In this document: one piece after another, positions 43,428 to 54,500 of the stretch
Numbering within the stretch: position 1 is the first letter of the stretch
Layout: every line of letters starts with the position of its first letter
From: Bacteroidales bacterium
GTDB taxonomy: Bacteria; Bacteroidota; Bacteroidia; Bacteroidales; P3
DNA length: 62,257 nucleotides
Direction of reading: 5' to 3'
Assembly (NCBI GenBank): GCA_017524785.1
Contig: JAFXUY010000125.1
Location: 1-62,257 of the forward strand
Program-made: the position numbers and the translations under genes
The notes under the pieces: generated by a model
What the model was told of the DNA's origin: nothing
Seen by the model: only the letters and a program-made list of their open reading frames with translations
Databases searched by the model: none

Positions 43428-45107
43428 TTATAGTTCCATCAGCTCTTTGGCGGTTTGCAAGGCGGCAGGTGTCGGGGGGTCGGAGGAAAGCATTGTGGCC
43501 ACTTCGGTGATGCGCTCCTGCGGCGTAAGCTCGCGTATACGCGACACGGTGCGGTCGGCGACGGTCTCCTTGTAGACTTTGAGGTGCTGCGAGGCACGGG
43601 CGGCAATCTGCGGCAGGTGGGTGATGGCCACGACCTGCATACGCTCGGCCATGCGGCACATGATGCGTCCCACGGCGACACTGATGTCGCCGCTGACACC
43701 GGTGTCAATCTCGTCGAATATTATTGCTTGATTGCCCGGCTGCTTGAGTTCCTGACTGCCTGAATGGAGCATGCTCTTGACGGCCAGCATCAGTCGCGAC
43801 AGTTCGCCGCCGGAGGCCACCTTGGCAATGTCGCGCAGCTCGCCGCCGCGGTTGGCATTGAAGAGGAACAGGACTGCATCGTGCCCCATGGGGCCATAGG
43901 TGGGCTGGGGCGACAGCTCGACGCTGAAGCGTGCCTCGGGCATGCCGAGGTCGTGGAGCGTGGGCAAGATGTTCTTAGCCAGCTCGGCACCGGCCTGGCG
44001 TCGGCTGGCGGTGAGGGCGTCGGCTGCAATCTGCAACTTGGCGAAAGACTTGTCGACCTGCTCCATGAGGTCGTGGATGCGGCTGTCGAGGGTGGAGATG
44101 GACTGCAGACGGGAGTCGAGGTCGTTGCGGATGGCTATGAGCGCCTCCACGCTGTCGACGCCATGCTTCTTCTGCAAGCGATAGATGAGCGCCAGACGGT
44201 CGTCGACCTGCTGCTGTCGCTCTGGGCTGTAGGTGATGCCGTCGGCCACGGACTGTAGTTCGGAATTGATGTCGTCGAGCTCGATGAGCGACGAGTCGAG
44301 GCGTGCCAGAAGAGCTTCGGCATCGGGGTGGTAGGCAGAGATATGCGTGAGGGCCGTCTTGGCCTGCCGCAGACGGGCCAGGACCGACTGGTCAGTGTCG
44401 TCGTCGATGGCGCGGAAGGCTGTGGCAAGGCCCTCGCTTACGGCTTCGGCATGAGCCAGGAGCTGCGACTCCTGCTCGAGGGTTTCCTGCTCGTCGGCCA
44501 CAAGGGCGGCGGCGGCAAGCTCGTCGTACTGGAACTGCAGATAGTCCTGGTCGCGGCGGTTCTGCGCCTCGGTGGCGGTAAGCTCTTCAAGCTGGCGCTT
44601 GAGGGCAGAATAGTCGGCATAGACGGAACGATAGGCGGTGAGAGGCGAGTGGTGTTTCGCGCTCAACGTGTCCAACAACGAGAGACGGAAAGAGCTATCG
44701 GCAAGGGTGAGGGTCTGGTGCTGCGAGTGTATGTCGATGATGCAGCTGCCGAGGGCTTTGAGGAAAGGCAGCTGCACGGGGGTGTCGTTGACAAAGGCAC
44801 GGCTTTTGCCGGCGGGCGTTATCTCGCGACGGAGGATGAGGCGGTCGTCGTAGTCGACGTCGGCCTCGGCAAAGAGGCTTTCAAGCTGCAAGCCCGCTAT
44901 GTCGAACTGTGCCTCGACGACACACTTACGCTCCTTGTCGGCTAGCACTGCAGTGTCGGCCCGCTGGCCCAGCAGCAGACCGAGGGCTCCAAGCATGATG
45001 CTCTTGCCGGCACCTGTCTCGCCGGTTATGGCCACGAAGCCGGAGCCGAAATGGATATCGGACTCGCGGATAAGGGCGTAGTTCTCGATATGAAGGGTTT
45101 GGAGCAT
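43428..45107 (-). CDS. recN: DNA repair protein RecN (SMC-like ATPase)
   Basis: An SMC-like ATPase that acts at DNA double-strand breaks. In 559 residues, Walker A is GETGAGKS (29-36) within the N-terminal ATPase half. A long coiled-coil part rich in Gln, Glu and Leu spans about 150-370. The C-terminal half has the signature ASGGELSRLMLA near 430 and Walker B IIFDEIDTGVSG (462-473). The length is typical. The start ATG lies 2 nt after the sufS stop, so the two are probably cotranslated. LexA control, usual in some phyla, cannot be seen because the gene has no promoter gap of its own. Confidence 0.95.
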   Translation of the reverse strand: MLQTLHIENYALIRESDIHFGSGFVAITGETGAGKSIMLGALGLLLGQRADTAVLADKERKCVVEAQFDIAGLQLESLFAEADVDYDDRLILRREITPAGKSRAFVNDTPVQLPFLKALGSCIIDIHSQHQTLTLADSSFRLSLLDTLSAKHHSPLTAYRSVYADYSALKRQLEELTATEAQNRRDQDYLQFQYDELAAAALVADEQETLEQESQLLAHAEAVSEGLATAFRAIDDDTDQSVLARLRQAKTALTHISAYHPDAEALLARLDSSLIELDDINSELQSVADGITYSPERQQQVDDRLALIYRLQKKHGVDSVEALIAIRNDLDSRLQSISTLDSRIHDLMEQVDKSFAKLQIAADALTASRRQAGAELAKNILPTLHDLGMPEARFSVELSPQPTYGPMGHDAVLFLFNANRGGELRDIAKVASGGELSRLMLAVKSMLHSGSQELKQPGNQAIIFDEIDTGVSGDISVAVGRIMCRMAERMQVVAITHLPQIAARASQHLKVYKETVADRTVSRIRELTPQERITEVATMLSSDPPTPAALQTAKELMEL

Positions 45108-45109
45108 GG

Positions 45110-46312
45110 CTATTGTAGCATTGGTAATATACGCTCGAGGGCGGCAATGAATGTATCCACCTCCTCGCGGGTGTTGTAGACGGCGAAAGAGGCGCGGACT
45201 GTGCCGGGGATGCCGTAACGGTCCATGACAGGTTGGGTGCAGTGGTGGCCGGTGCGCACGGCAATACCGAGCTGGTCGAGAAGGGTGCCTACGTCGTAGG
45301 GGTGTGCGTCGCCGACAAGGAAAGAGAGCACAGAGGTCTTGTCGGGAGCAGTGCCGAAGAGGCGTATGCCCGGAAGCTGCATGATACGCTCGGTGGCATA
45401 CCGCAGCAAGTCGGCTTCGTAGGATGCTATGTTGGCGATGCCCACACCCTGCATGAACTCGATGGCGCGCCCCAGACCAATGACATCGCCCACGGAGGGC
45501 GTGCCAGCCTCGAAACGGAAGGGCAGCTCGTTGTAGGTGGTGTGCTCGAAGGTGACGGTCTCTATCATCTCTCCCCCACCCTGGTAAGGCGGCAGAGTGT
45601 CGAGGAGCTCCTCACGACCATAGAGGACGCCGACGCCCATAGGGGCATACATCTTATGGCCCGAGAGACAATAGAAGTCGCAGCCGAGGGATTGTACATC
45701 GACAGCGATATGCGACACCGCCTGGGCACCGTCGACAAGCACCGGAACGCCATGGGCGTGGGCTATGTCGACAATCTGACGGATGGGGTTCACCGTACCG
45801 AGGGTGTTGGAGACGTGCGTCACTGCCACGATGCGGGTGCGGTCGCTGAAGAGGCGCTGGTAGGCCTCGACGTCGAGGACACCCTCGTTGCTGAAAGGTA
45901 TGGGGCGAAGAGTGGCTCCGGCGAGCTGCCAGGGCACTATGTTGCTGTGGTGCTCCATGCCCGACACTATCACCTCGTCACCGGGCTTGATATGCTTCCT
46001 GCCAAAAGATGCTGCCACGAGGTTGATGCTCTCGGTGGTGCCACGAGTGAAGACTATCTCATGGTGGTGGCGTGCACCCAAGAACTGCTGCACCTGACGG
46101 CGCACTGTCTCGTAGCGTTCGGTGGCTTCGGCAGCCAAATGGTGGGCACCGCGGTGGATATTGGCGTTGAGGTGCAGATAGTAGTCGCTCAAGGCCTCGA
46201 CCACCGACAACGGTTTCTGCGTGGTGGCGGCATTGTCGAGGTAGACCAGACGATGGCCATGGACATCGCTGTCGAGGATTGGAAACTGGGAGCGGATATT
46301 GTCAGGTATCAT
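45110..46312 (-). CDS. sufS: SufS-type cysteine desulfurase
   Basis: A PLP enzyme that takes sulfur from cysteine as persulfide for Fe-S cluster assembly. In 400 residues: YLDNAATTQKP (25-34), NIHRGAHHLA (51-60), the PLP-binding Lys220 in SGHKMYAPMG, and the active-site Cys358 in RTGHHCTQPVM, which is the class II (SufS/CsdA) form. No sufB, sufC or sufD gene lies in the window, so here sufS sits between a DedA gene (3-nt gap) and recN (2-nt gap). CsdA is an alternative name; without the other suf genes I cannot separate them, although the genus-wide order would settle it. Confidence 0.9.
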   Translation of the reverse strand: MIPDNIRSQFPILDSDVHGHRLVYLDNAATTQKPLSVVEALSDYYLHLNANIHRGAHHLAAEATERYETVRRQVQQFLGARHHHEIVFTRGTTESINLVAASFGRKHIKPGDEVIVSGMEHHSNIVPWQLAGATLRPIPFSNEGVLDVEAYQRLFSDRTRIVAVTHVSNTLGTVNPIRQIVDIAHAHGVPVLVDGAQAVSHIAVDVQSLGCDFYCLSGHKMYAPMGVGVLYGREELLDTLPPYQGGGEMIETVTFEHTTYNELPFRFEAGTPSVGDVIGLGRAIEFMQGVGIANIASYEADLLRYATERIMQLPGIRLFGTAPDKTSVLSFLVGDAHPYDVGTLLDQLGIAVRTGHHCTQPVMDRYGIPGTVRASFAVYNTREEVDTFIAALERILPMLQ

Positions 46313-46315
46313 TGT

Positions 46316-47062
46316 TTATTTCTTGCGTTTCTTGATCAAATAGCGGATAACGAATATGGCCACAACAAGAACGACGATGCCGATGATGGCGATGCTTATC
46401 TCGTGGCTGTACTGCTCGACCACCGATATGTCGCCAGCCTTGTGGGCCAGATAACCCAGCAGGGCAAGGACAAAGTTCCACGCTGCGGCGCCAATGGTGG
46501 TGAAAAACATGAAAGGCCAAATGTTCATTTTCGACAAGCCTGCGGGAATGGATATAAGCTGGCGTATGACGGGAATGAAACGGCCCACGAGCGTGGAGAC
46601 ATTGCCGTGCTCGTTGAAGTAGGTCTCGGCACGCTCTATCTTCTCGCTTGAGAGTTGGAGCAAGTGGCCCAGCTTGCTGTTGGCAAAGGCATAGATGATG
46701 GGGCGGCCAAGCCAACGCGAGAGGTAATAGTTGATGAGGGCGCCAAGCAGGGCACCGAGGGTGCCGAAGAGCACCACGAGCCACCAATTCATGCCGCTGT
46801 GGCTATTCTCGTCGAGAGCCACATATACCGCCGGAGGTATGACCACTTCGGAGGGGAAGGGTATAAACGAACTCTCGATGGTCATCAGTCCGCCCACGGC
46901 ATAGTAGTTCATGTGTTCGTCGTACCAGTGGAGCACCGAGGCCACCCAGCCGGTGCGCGAGGTGTCGACCGACTCGGCGATGTGCACAGCCTGTTGAGCC
47001 ATAAGGGGGCGCGATAGAGCCATAAGAGCTATAAGCAAAAGAAGAAATACTTTTCTATTCAT
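46316..47062 (-). CDS. DedA family inner-membrane protein
   Basis: A DedA/VTT-domain membrane protein of 248 residues; members of the family are linked to lipid flipping and envelope homeostasis. The frame is open to 47119, but the ATG at 47062 is chosen because it opens directly on a signal-like segment (MNRKVFLLLLIALMALSRPLMAQ). Family motifs are ESSFIPFPSEVVIPPA and GRFIPVIRQLISIPAGLSKM. Further hydrophobic spans lie at WWLVVLFGTLGALLGALI, FFTTIGAAAWNFVLALLGYLA and a C-terminal helix followed by KKRKK. It overlaps the upstream TPR gene by 8 nt. The N-terminal cleavable-type segment plus a short polar stretch before the core is an unusual extension for DedA, though seen in Bacteroidota. Confidence 0.87.
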   Translation of the reverse strand: MNRKVFLLLLIALMALSRPLMAQQAVHIAESVDTSRTGWVASVLHWYDEHMNYYAVGGLMTIESSFIPFPSEVVIPPAVYVALDENSHSGMNWWLVVLFGTLGALLGALINYYLSRWLGRPIIYAFANSKLGHLLQLSSEKIERAETYFNEHGNVSTLVGRFIPVIRQLISIPAGLSKMNIWPFMFFTTIGAAAWNFVLALLGYLAHKAGDISVVEQYSHEISIAIIGIVVLVVAIFVIRYLIKKRKK

Positions 47063-48473
47063 TGTCGGAAGGTGTTTTAAAATCATCGTCGGGGCGCATC
47101 TCGGGCAGCAGTGGCGCAAGGCGCGGGTTCTCCCAAATAGCGGGGCACATCTCGCGCAGCATCATGGGGTGCACGTCGGGCAGGGTGTGGCTCAGCTTAT
47201 TGTAGCGGTTGGTGTAGAAATAAGCGGCAGCAAGGTAGGTGCTGTAGAATATGTCGTGGGGATAGAGTTCGAGCGATTCCTCGCAGAAGTCCATAAGGAC
47301 ATCGTAAAACTCGCGGTTGAAGAGGAAGACGGTGTAGTAGCGGCAATGAGCCTCGGTACAGCGGGGCGAAACAATACAACGGTCGAAATACTCGTTGGCC
47401 ATCTCGACATTGTTGCGGCTGTCGTAGACCATGGCGGCACAGCAAAGAGCGTCGGGGTTCTCGGCGTCGAAGGCAAGGGATTTCTTGACATAGGTCAGGG
47501 CCATAGAGAGGTCGTTTAGGCCCAGGCAACATATTGCCAGTCCTGCCAGTGCATCGGCATCGTTCTCTTTCTCGACGACAGCCTTCTTGTAGTAGAGACT
47601 GGCCGTCTCGAAGTTCTCCTGACGGACAAAGAGGCCGCCGAGCGCGCGGTAGACCTCGGCACGGTCGCCAGCGACATCGAGGTAGCGTATAAGTGTGGTG
47701 GCCGCCTCGCCGGCATGACCGACATCTTCCTGTGCACGCGACAACTCGAAATAGGCCATGGCATAGTTCTTGTCGATAGCAATGGCATACTCGATGGCGT
47801 CGATGGCACGCTCGTGCATGCCGAGGTCGCGATAGGCACAGCCAAGGCAGTACCAGCCTTCCTTGCTATAGGGGTGGCTCTCGACATAAAGCTTGAAGAA
47901 CTGCACGGCCTCGTCGCAAATACCTGCCTGCTGGCAGGTGTCAAGGTAGTTGTAGAATGTCTGCACATCGTAGCTGTCGGTGCCAAACGACTTCATATAG
48001 TACTGGATAGCATCGTTGTAGTCGTGCATCTTGTAGTATTCCTCGGCGATATTGGCATAAATGCGGCCCAATTGCCAGCCGTCGGTAGCGGCCTGGAGGA
48101 AATAATCGATGGACTTCTCGCTCTGGTCCATCTCGCCATAGAGCACACCGAGAGAATAAGCAATGTCGGTATTGTCGGGTTCCTGCTCCTCGAGGCGGAG
48201 CAGAATCTCGAGAGCGCGGTCGAACTCGCGGTTGGCGATATACCAGTGTGCGCGGCGTATCTTAATCTCGGTGCTCTCGGGGTACAACTGTTCGGCGTAT
48301 ATGAGCGCCGTCATCAGCGGTTCCTTGTCCTGCACCTCGAGGTAATAGTCTATAATCATCTCGAGTTCGTCGACGTCGAAGAACTGGTTCTCGCCGTTGA
48401 GAACAGTCTTCTCGAAGTCGAGCACCAGTTGTCGCACCTCGTCGTCGAAATCGGTAAAGCGGTCGTTATTCAT
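47055..48473 (-). CDS. Tetratricopeptide-repeat protein
   Basis: A 472-residue helical-repeat protein without signal peptide or membrane span, so probably cytosolic, and likely a protein-binding scaffold. At least nine TPR units can be seen, for example PDNTDIAYSLGVLYGEMDQ, GRIYANIAEEYYKMHDYNDA, SKEGWYCLGCAYRDLGMHERA and ADALAGLAICCLGLNDLSMA. The acidic N-terminus (DRFTDFDDEVRQLVLDFE) is typical of a conserved Bacteroidales family encoded near sprA, but I know of no assigned role. It begins 30 nt after sprA on the same strand, with a 7-nt microrepeat in the gap, and overlaps the DedA gene by 8 nt. Confidence 0.88.
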   Translation of the reverse strand: MNNDRFTDFDDEVRQLVLDFEKTVLNGENQFFDVDELEMIIDYYLEVQDKEPLMTALIYAEQLYPESTEIKIRRAHWYIANREFDRALEILLRLEEQEPDNTDIAYSLGVLYGEMDQSEKSIDYFLQAATDGWQLGRIYANIAEEYYKMHDYNDAIQYYMKSFGTDSYDVQTFYNYLDTCQQAGICDEAVQFFKLYVESHPYSKEGWYCLGCAYRDLGMHERAIDAIEYAIAIDKNYAMAYFELSRAQEDVGHAGEAATTLIRYLDVAGDRAEVYRALGGLFVRQENFETASLYYKKAVVEKENDADALAGLAICCLGLNDLSMALTYVKKSLAFDAENPDALCCAAMVYDSRNNVEMANEYFDRCIVSPRCTEAHCRYYTVFLFNREFYDVLMDFCEESLELYPHDIFYSTYLAAAYFYTNRYNKLSHTLPDVHPMMLREMCPAIWENPRLAPLLPEMRPDDDFKTPSDNE

Positions 48474-48503
48474 CAGTGTTGAGTGTTCGGTGTTGAGTTT
48501 GGA

Positions 48504-51500
48504 TTAGAATGAGAATCTTACAGTGAGGCCACCCTTGGTGGTTGAGTTGGGATAAGCGTTGGAGATATATGGAGTGTTGATATTTGTCTGGAAGAAGGCA
48601 CGCAGCGTGAGCTTGGTAGACAACGCATATTCGGCGCTGAGTTCAACCATCCACACCTCGCTGCCCGAAGAAATCTGGTTGATGTTCTGGTTTATCTTGC
48701 GAATGTTGGTCATGTTGCTGTTGTAGGTGAGGTTGAGCTGCAGCACCACATCGCTCTTGAGGTCGATAGGCATCTCGCCAACCATCACAGAGAATGCCAC
48801 ATCCTTGATGCGGTAGCCAGCGCCAAGGGTGATACCGTCGCGTGTGGTCTCGGTGAGCTGGTTGTTGCTAAACGACAACGCCAAGGTGCGGTTCTTCTGG
48901 ATTGAGAAGTTGAACTGGAAACTGTTGACCATATTCAGCGAGATACGTATCAGCGGGTTGAACTGCTCGGTAATCTGCACTCCACCCATGCTCACCGGCG
49001 GTATATAGTCGCCAGTGCTGTTGACCATCGTCTCAGAGCCATAGTCGTAGTTGTCGGCCGCCGAGAGGGCTGCATCGGTGTAGAAATTGGCGATGCTGTA
49101 GGTTGAGCTGTAGCGGTGCGAGAGGGAGATATTGGTGAACCACTTCTTGAGGAACTTCAGCTTGCCAAGACCGTTGTAGTTGATGTTCCAGTTGGGCAAC
49201 GGGAACTTCATGAATGGCGTATACGAACGGGTCGCGGGGTCGTCGCCGAGGTAGGTGGCGAGGAACGAGGTGAGGAGCACCGTCTGCGAGTTGGCACTGT
49301 AGCCTGCGGGGTAATACTCGCCAATCATGGTGTCGAGCACCATCTGGTCGGTATATGGGTCGGGGTTGGCTGAAGCCAGTCGTTTGGCTACGACAGAGCG
49401 ATTGGCAAGGAACGACTCGAACAGCGCATCGCGGTTGACGAAGGCCGTCGGGAAACTCCACGCCGTAGTGGTATAGGCACCCGTCATGATGTAAGACAGA
49501 GGACCGTCGACACGATCCCATTCGGACATGTACTTGTAGTAGTATTCCTCGCGCGACGAGTAGTTCTGTGTGGCGGTGAGGTCTATCTTGAAATCGCGTA
49601 TAGGTTCAAGCGTGGCCTGCATGGAGAGCGTACGATTGACCGACATCTCGTGGGGTGAGTTGAACAGCGTGTCGCGGCTCAAGAGGTCATAGCGCAGCAG
49701 GTTGTCGACAACATCCTGGTTATAGCCGAGGATATATCCAGGTCCGGGAGTCCAGTAATTGCGCGGGTCGAGACCCACAATGACAGGCTCACCCATATAT
49801 CCTGGCAGGCGTGAGCCTGTAGTCTGGTTATACTGCAGGTTGGCAGTCTTGACGCCTGAAACCAGACGCAAGCCGAAGTAGCCCACCTCCTTCAATGTCT
49901 CCATAAACTTGGCGTGCCTGAGACTGTCGGCCATGGCAATCGAGTCCTGGGCAGTCATGGGTTTCTGCTGCTTCGCCTTGCCTTTCTGTTGCTGACGCCC
50001 GTTGTTCTTGTTGTTGCTAGGCGGAGTGTTGGCTTTCTTGAGGAGCGGTATCTTGTTGTAGAGAGTGGTGAACGTCGCCGTTGCCGATGCCGTCATAATG
50101 GTGGAATTCTGCAACACCGAGCCCATACTCTTCAATGCCTCGGTGGTGCCCATATAGGTGAGGTTGGTGCGGTAGCTCAACGGCACACGCAGGAAGTCCA
50201 TGTAAGGCAGCTTATTGATGGGAAGGTCGTAGGTGGCGTTTATCGACTGCTGGAACTGCTGCATGGTGCCGCCGTCGGCAATGGAGCGCCATATAGAGTC
50301 GGTCGCCGAAGTTGTCTCAATGCGGCCGATAGGCTCGTCGATGCGAGCGTTGGCATTGGCCGAATACTGAATATGGAAGCTCTTCGACAGGTCGTATTGT
50401 AGACCGTAGTTGCGCTGCCATGTGAACTGCTTGAAGTAGGTGGGCTTTATGATGACCAGGGCAGCGCTCTTGTTCCTCAACAGGGTTTCCTCGAAATCGC
50501 GGTATATCTCAGTTGAGAAAGTCAAATTCTTCGGCTGGTAATAGAAGTTGATGTCGTTAATTATCTTCCAGTTCTTGCCCTTGAATATTTTTGACTTCTC
50601 GAACGGTTTAACCTGCTTGGGCTGCAAGGCGTACGTGTAAGTAAGGCCACCGCGGTGCTGGTCCTTGGCATAGCTTTCTATCTCGTCGTCGCTGGTGCGC
50701 TCGCGGCTGTAGGCATACGAGAGGCTGAAGTTCTCTATGTCGTAGAAGTGCTGCTTTATGGCTCCCTTGCCCACCCTATCCTTGCGAACATTAGACAGTG
50801 TGAGGTTCGTCGCCGACTTGTGCAACTGCGTCATGGCGCGAACGCTGTCGCGTTCCTCTTTGGTGCGGTAGGTCTGCAGGTCGTCGTAGAGCAGTACGTC
50901 GGGATTCATCGGGTTGTATTCGGGACTGCCAATCACACGGTTGTAGTCGAGATACAGCGGTATGTGCATGCCCCATGTCTCGGGCAGGAACTTGCCGAGT
51001 TCCATATCCAGCGTGGTCTGGAAGGTGAAGGTGTTAACCAGTTCTTCTTTAACCAGCGGGTCTTCGAGGTTACCGAAGTTGGCCGTGGTGTAGCTGCCAT
51101 AGAGCGACAGGTTGCCCACGTCGGCAAGGTTGGTGCGTGCCAACGCCATAGCAGCCCAGCCGCCGCGGTTGATATAGTCGCTCAAACGCAGCTCGTTTAT
51201 CCATACTATGGCACTCTTGGGCAACATATTGTTACCGTCGGAGAGGGTCTCTTTCTTGGGATTGCGCACACCAATCATTATGACCTTAATCTTGCCAAGG
51301 TTGGGATTGCCGAGCACCGTATACTTCTTGCCCTCGACAGTCTCGCTATAGAGCAGCGACGGCGAATAGTCGCCCTCGTGCGAGCGTATCTTGATGTTGC
51401 GATTGGTCTTGATTTCCGTCAGGTGCTGCAGGTCTATGTCGACGTTATTCTGCAAAGGCCAGATGGCGTATGGGTCGTCGCTCGGCGTATACCACGGCGT

Positions 51501-54500
51501 GAACTGCAACGGCAGCTCATACTCGTAGTAGTTGTTGGTGTAGTCGCTGCCCAGTCGGACAAAGAGCGAGAGGTCGCCATCTTCCATCTGGTCGGCGGCA
51601 TACTTCTGCTCGGCATGCACAAACATCTTCATGTGGCCGTAGTAGCGCAGGTCGTAGCCCGACGAGCGATAGATGGCGCGGGCGTCGCCGCTCGACAGTT
51701 CGTCGACATCAAGTGCTATAGACTGTTCGTTGAGTTTGGTGTAGCTGCTGCTGGTCGAATACCACTCCTCGCGTTCGATGCCGGGAGGCAGCACATAGGG
51801 CACAGGCTGACGGCTACCGTTCTCCTCGATGTTCACCGTCGATATGCCAAACGACGTATTGGCAGTGACGCCGGTGGGATAGTCGCCGGGCTGCAGCAGT
51901 TCCTCGCTGTATTTGCGCCAGGTGGAGTAGACGAGGTCCAACGTGGCAAAACGAAGTATGATAGGCTCCTCGAACTGATTCAAGAACATACGCATAAAGC
52001 GTATCGACTGAAAGCCGTTGATGTTGCCCACTTTCTGGTCTGGCTCGCGGATGGGAATGCGGAACTGATACCATTTGCAGGTCGTTGTCTCGCCATTGGC
52101 CAGCTGCACGTTGCGCGCCTCTTGTATGTCGACGATGTGATTCTCGCCGATAACCATGCGGTCGGGCCGTAGCTCGATGACATACTGGTAGTAGTTCTCA
52201 GCCTCGCTCAAGGTGTTGTCCCTGTTGATGTCCTCGACATTGGGATAGGCCGAGCCGCTGGTCATATACTCCTCGTCGCTGTCGCTGTCGACGGGCGAGT
52301 TGCCCTCAGGGTTGTTATAGAACTTGTAGCGGTCGGTAATCTTCACGTCGTTGTCGTCGTAGTAACTGCTGCGGAAATAGCGGAAGTCGTCGCCACTGGG
52401 GTCGGCCGCCGCCTGTTGGTAGGCCTCGCTGCTTTCGCCCCACCGCTGCGCTATGGCATCGATATAGTCGGCAAAGAAGCTCTGCTCGTCAGTAAGACCA
52501 TGTGTGCTGCCCATGCCATCGTAACCGACGTCCTGATACATGCGGCTCGACTCGTCGTTGTCGAATGCGTTGACTATCGGCTGCGTCGTAGGCACGCGGC
52601 CCCAGATGGTGGTGTCGACGTTGACCACCGTGGCACTCGTGGGCAGACCGTTCTCAAACTGCTTGCGACCGTCGCGCAGGATATCCTCGCTGATGTCGCC
52701 GAGGTTGATATATAGCTTACCTCCGCTGTGCGAGGAGTTCTCTATGAAGGGGTCCATGAGCCAGAACTCCATGGTCTCGATGTTCTGTGTCTCGAAGTCG
52801 GTATATTCCAGCTTGCGCATTATACCGCCCCAACGGCTGGCAGGGTTCTCCAACTTGCCGTCGGAGTTGATACCTGCACTGAATCCTGTGGGCGCCACGT
52901 CGTAGTTGTACGGGCCTCGCTCGCTGGGATAGTAGGCAAGGTTCAGTTCGTAGATGTTGGTGGGCTGACCGGCCTGTTGGTCTTTGTTGGGGAACACCTC
53001 CTGCTCGTAGATGCGGCGCGCATACGGGGCGCTGAGGTCGTCCTTGGTGATATTCGGCGGACAGCTACCGCTGTTGTAGAAATCGTTGCTGATGCGATAC
53101 CACGCCAGTTTTGCACGGTTGAAACCGTAGGCCAGCCCGCTGTTGGGGGCACTCTCGGGGAACATCGGCATTGCCGTGGCATAGTCTTGCGGCGTACTGG
53201 CAAGGAACCAGCTGGTGGCGCTACGCAGGTCGATAGAGCTCTCGGCACCCTCGAAGTCGTCAACATAGCTCACACTGCCCTCCTTGGTGCCTGTGTTGCT
53301 CATACCGGGGATGAAATGGGCAAACTCGGCCTGCAGGCTCAAGGTGCTGGGAGCCTTGGTCTCGATGCCGGGCAGAAGGTCGACGAGCTTTGTGATGAAC
53401 GGCACCTCGTGGCTGTAGTTCAGGTCGAGGCCCCAGATGGTGTTGCTCGTCGGTTCGTCACCGAAGTTGTTCTTCTGCGTCATAGGCTTCTCGTGCAGGT
53501 TCATCACCGTGGCACCGAGGTTGAAGTTGGGCTCGAACTCATAGTTGATATGCATGCCCAGCATGCGCTTGGTTGTCATGCTGAACGAGTTGTTCTCCGA
53601 GCTGACACTGATGGGCGTGTTGGACGACAGAATGCTCTCGTTGATGATTCGGACAGTTCCCATGGTGTAGTCGACCGTATAGTCGACATTTTCAATCAGG
53701 GGCATGCCACCAGCGGTTACGGTGACAGAGCCTGGCGTCACGCTGTAGCCCAGGCTAATCTCGCCGCTGACGCTGCTGGTGTAATAGCCTTCGAGGTAGA
53801 ACTTGTTGCGGTCGGCATACTGGCGCGCCAGGGTCTGCGTCATGGTGTAGAGCGAGTCGAAGCAATACTGGTCGGCAAAGGCGTCGTCGCCCAGTATCTC
53901 GCGCAGGTCGCGGCCGAACGGCTCGACATAGGGGAAGAAGATGCGGCCCGTCGAGGCTTGAATCAAGCCGCCTTTGAATGCTGCCGAATCGAACCAGTCG
54001 AACACACCGTCGGCATAGTAGTAGCTCTGGCTGGCATCCATGCGGTCCATGCCGAACACCTCTATCAGCGGCTTGCCCTGCTGTGGGCCGTCGGTGAAGA
54101 AGCCTATACCCACGCCGCCATCGGGGTCTTCGTAGAGGATATTGAGGCGGAAGCCGTCGCGGCTCAACTGACTGCTGCGCAGGAAGTAGACGTTCTTCAT
54201 CATCAGCTTCCACAGCGGCCCATGGGTGTCGACACTGGTGCTCTTAAGCAACTTGACGATAAGCGTATTGGGGTCGTTCACACCGTCGGTGGTCAGTTCG
54301 CCAACCTGGTAGACGTTGGTGTCGCCAATCACCTGATACTGGAAAGCAACAGCCAGCACCTGGTCGTTGCTCAAAGGCTGGTTCAGGGTGATGAATCCCA
54401 ACTGGCTGTTGAAAGTGTACTCGTTCTGGTTCAGCAGTCGTGCACTCTCAACCTTCTCATAGTCGACACCGTTAGTCAGGCCAAGACCTTGCATGTAACC

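Noticed and set aside
45233..46651. Plus-strand frame across sufS and the DedA gene
   Set aside because: Antisense to two convincing genes and without any family pattern.
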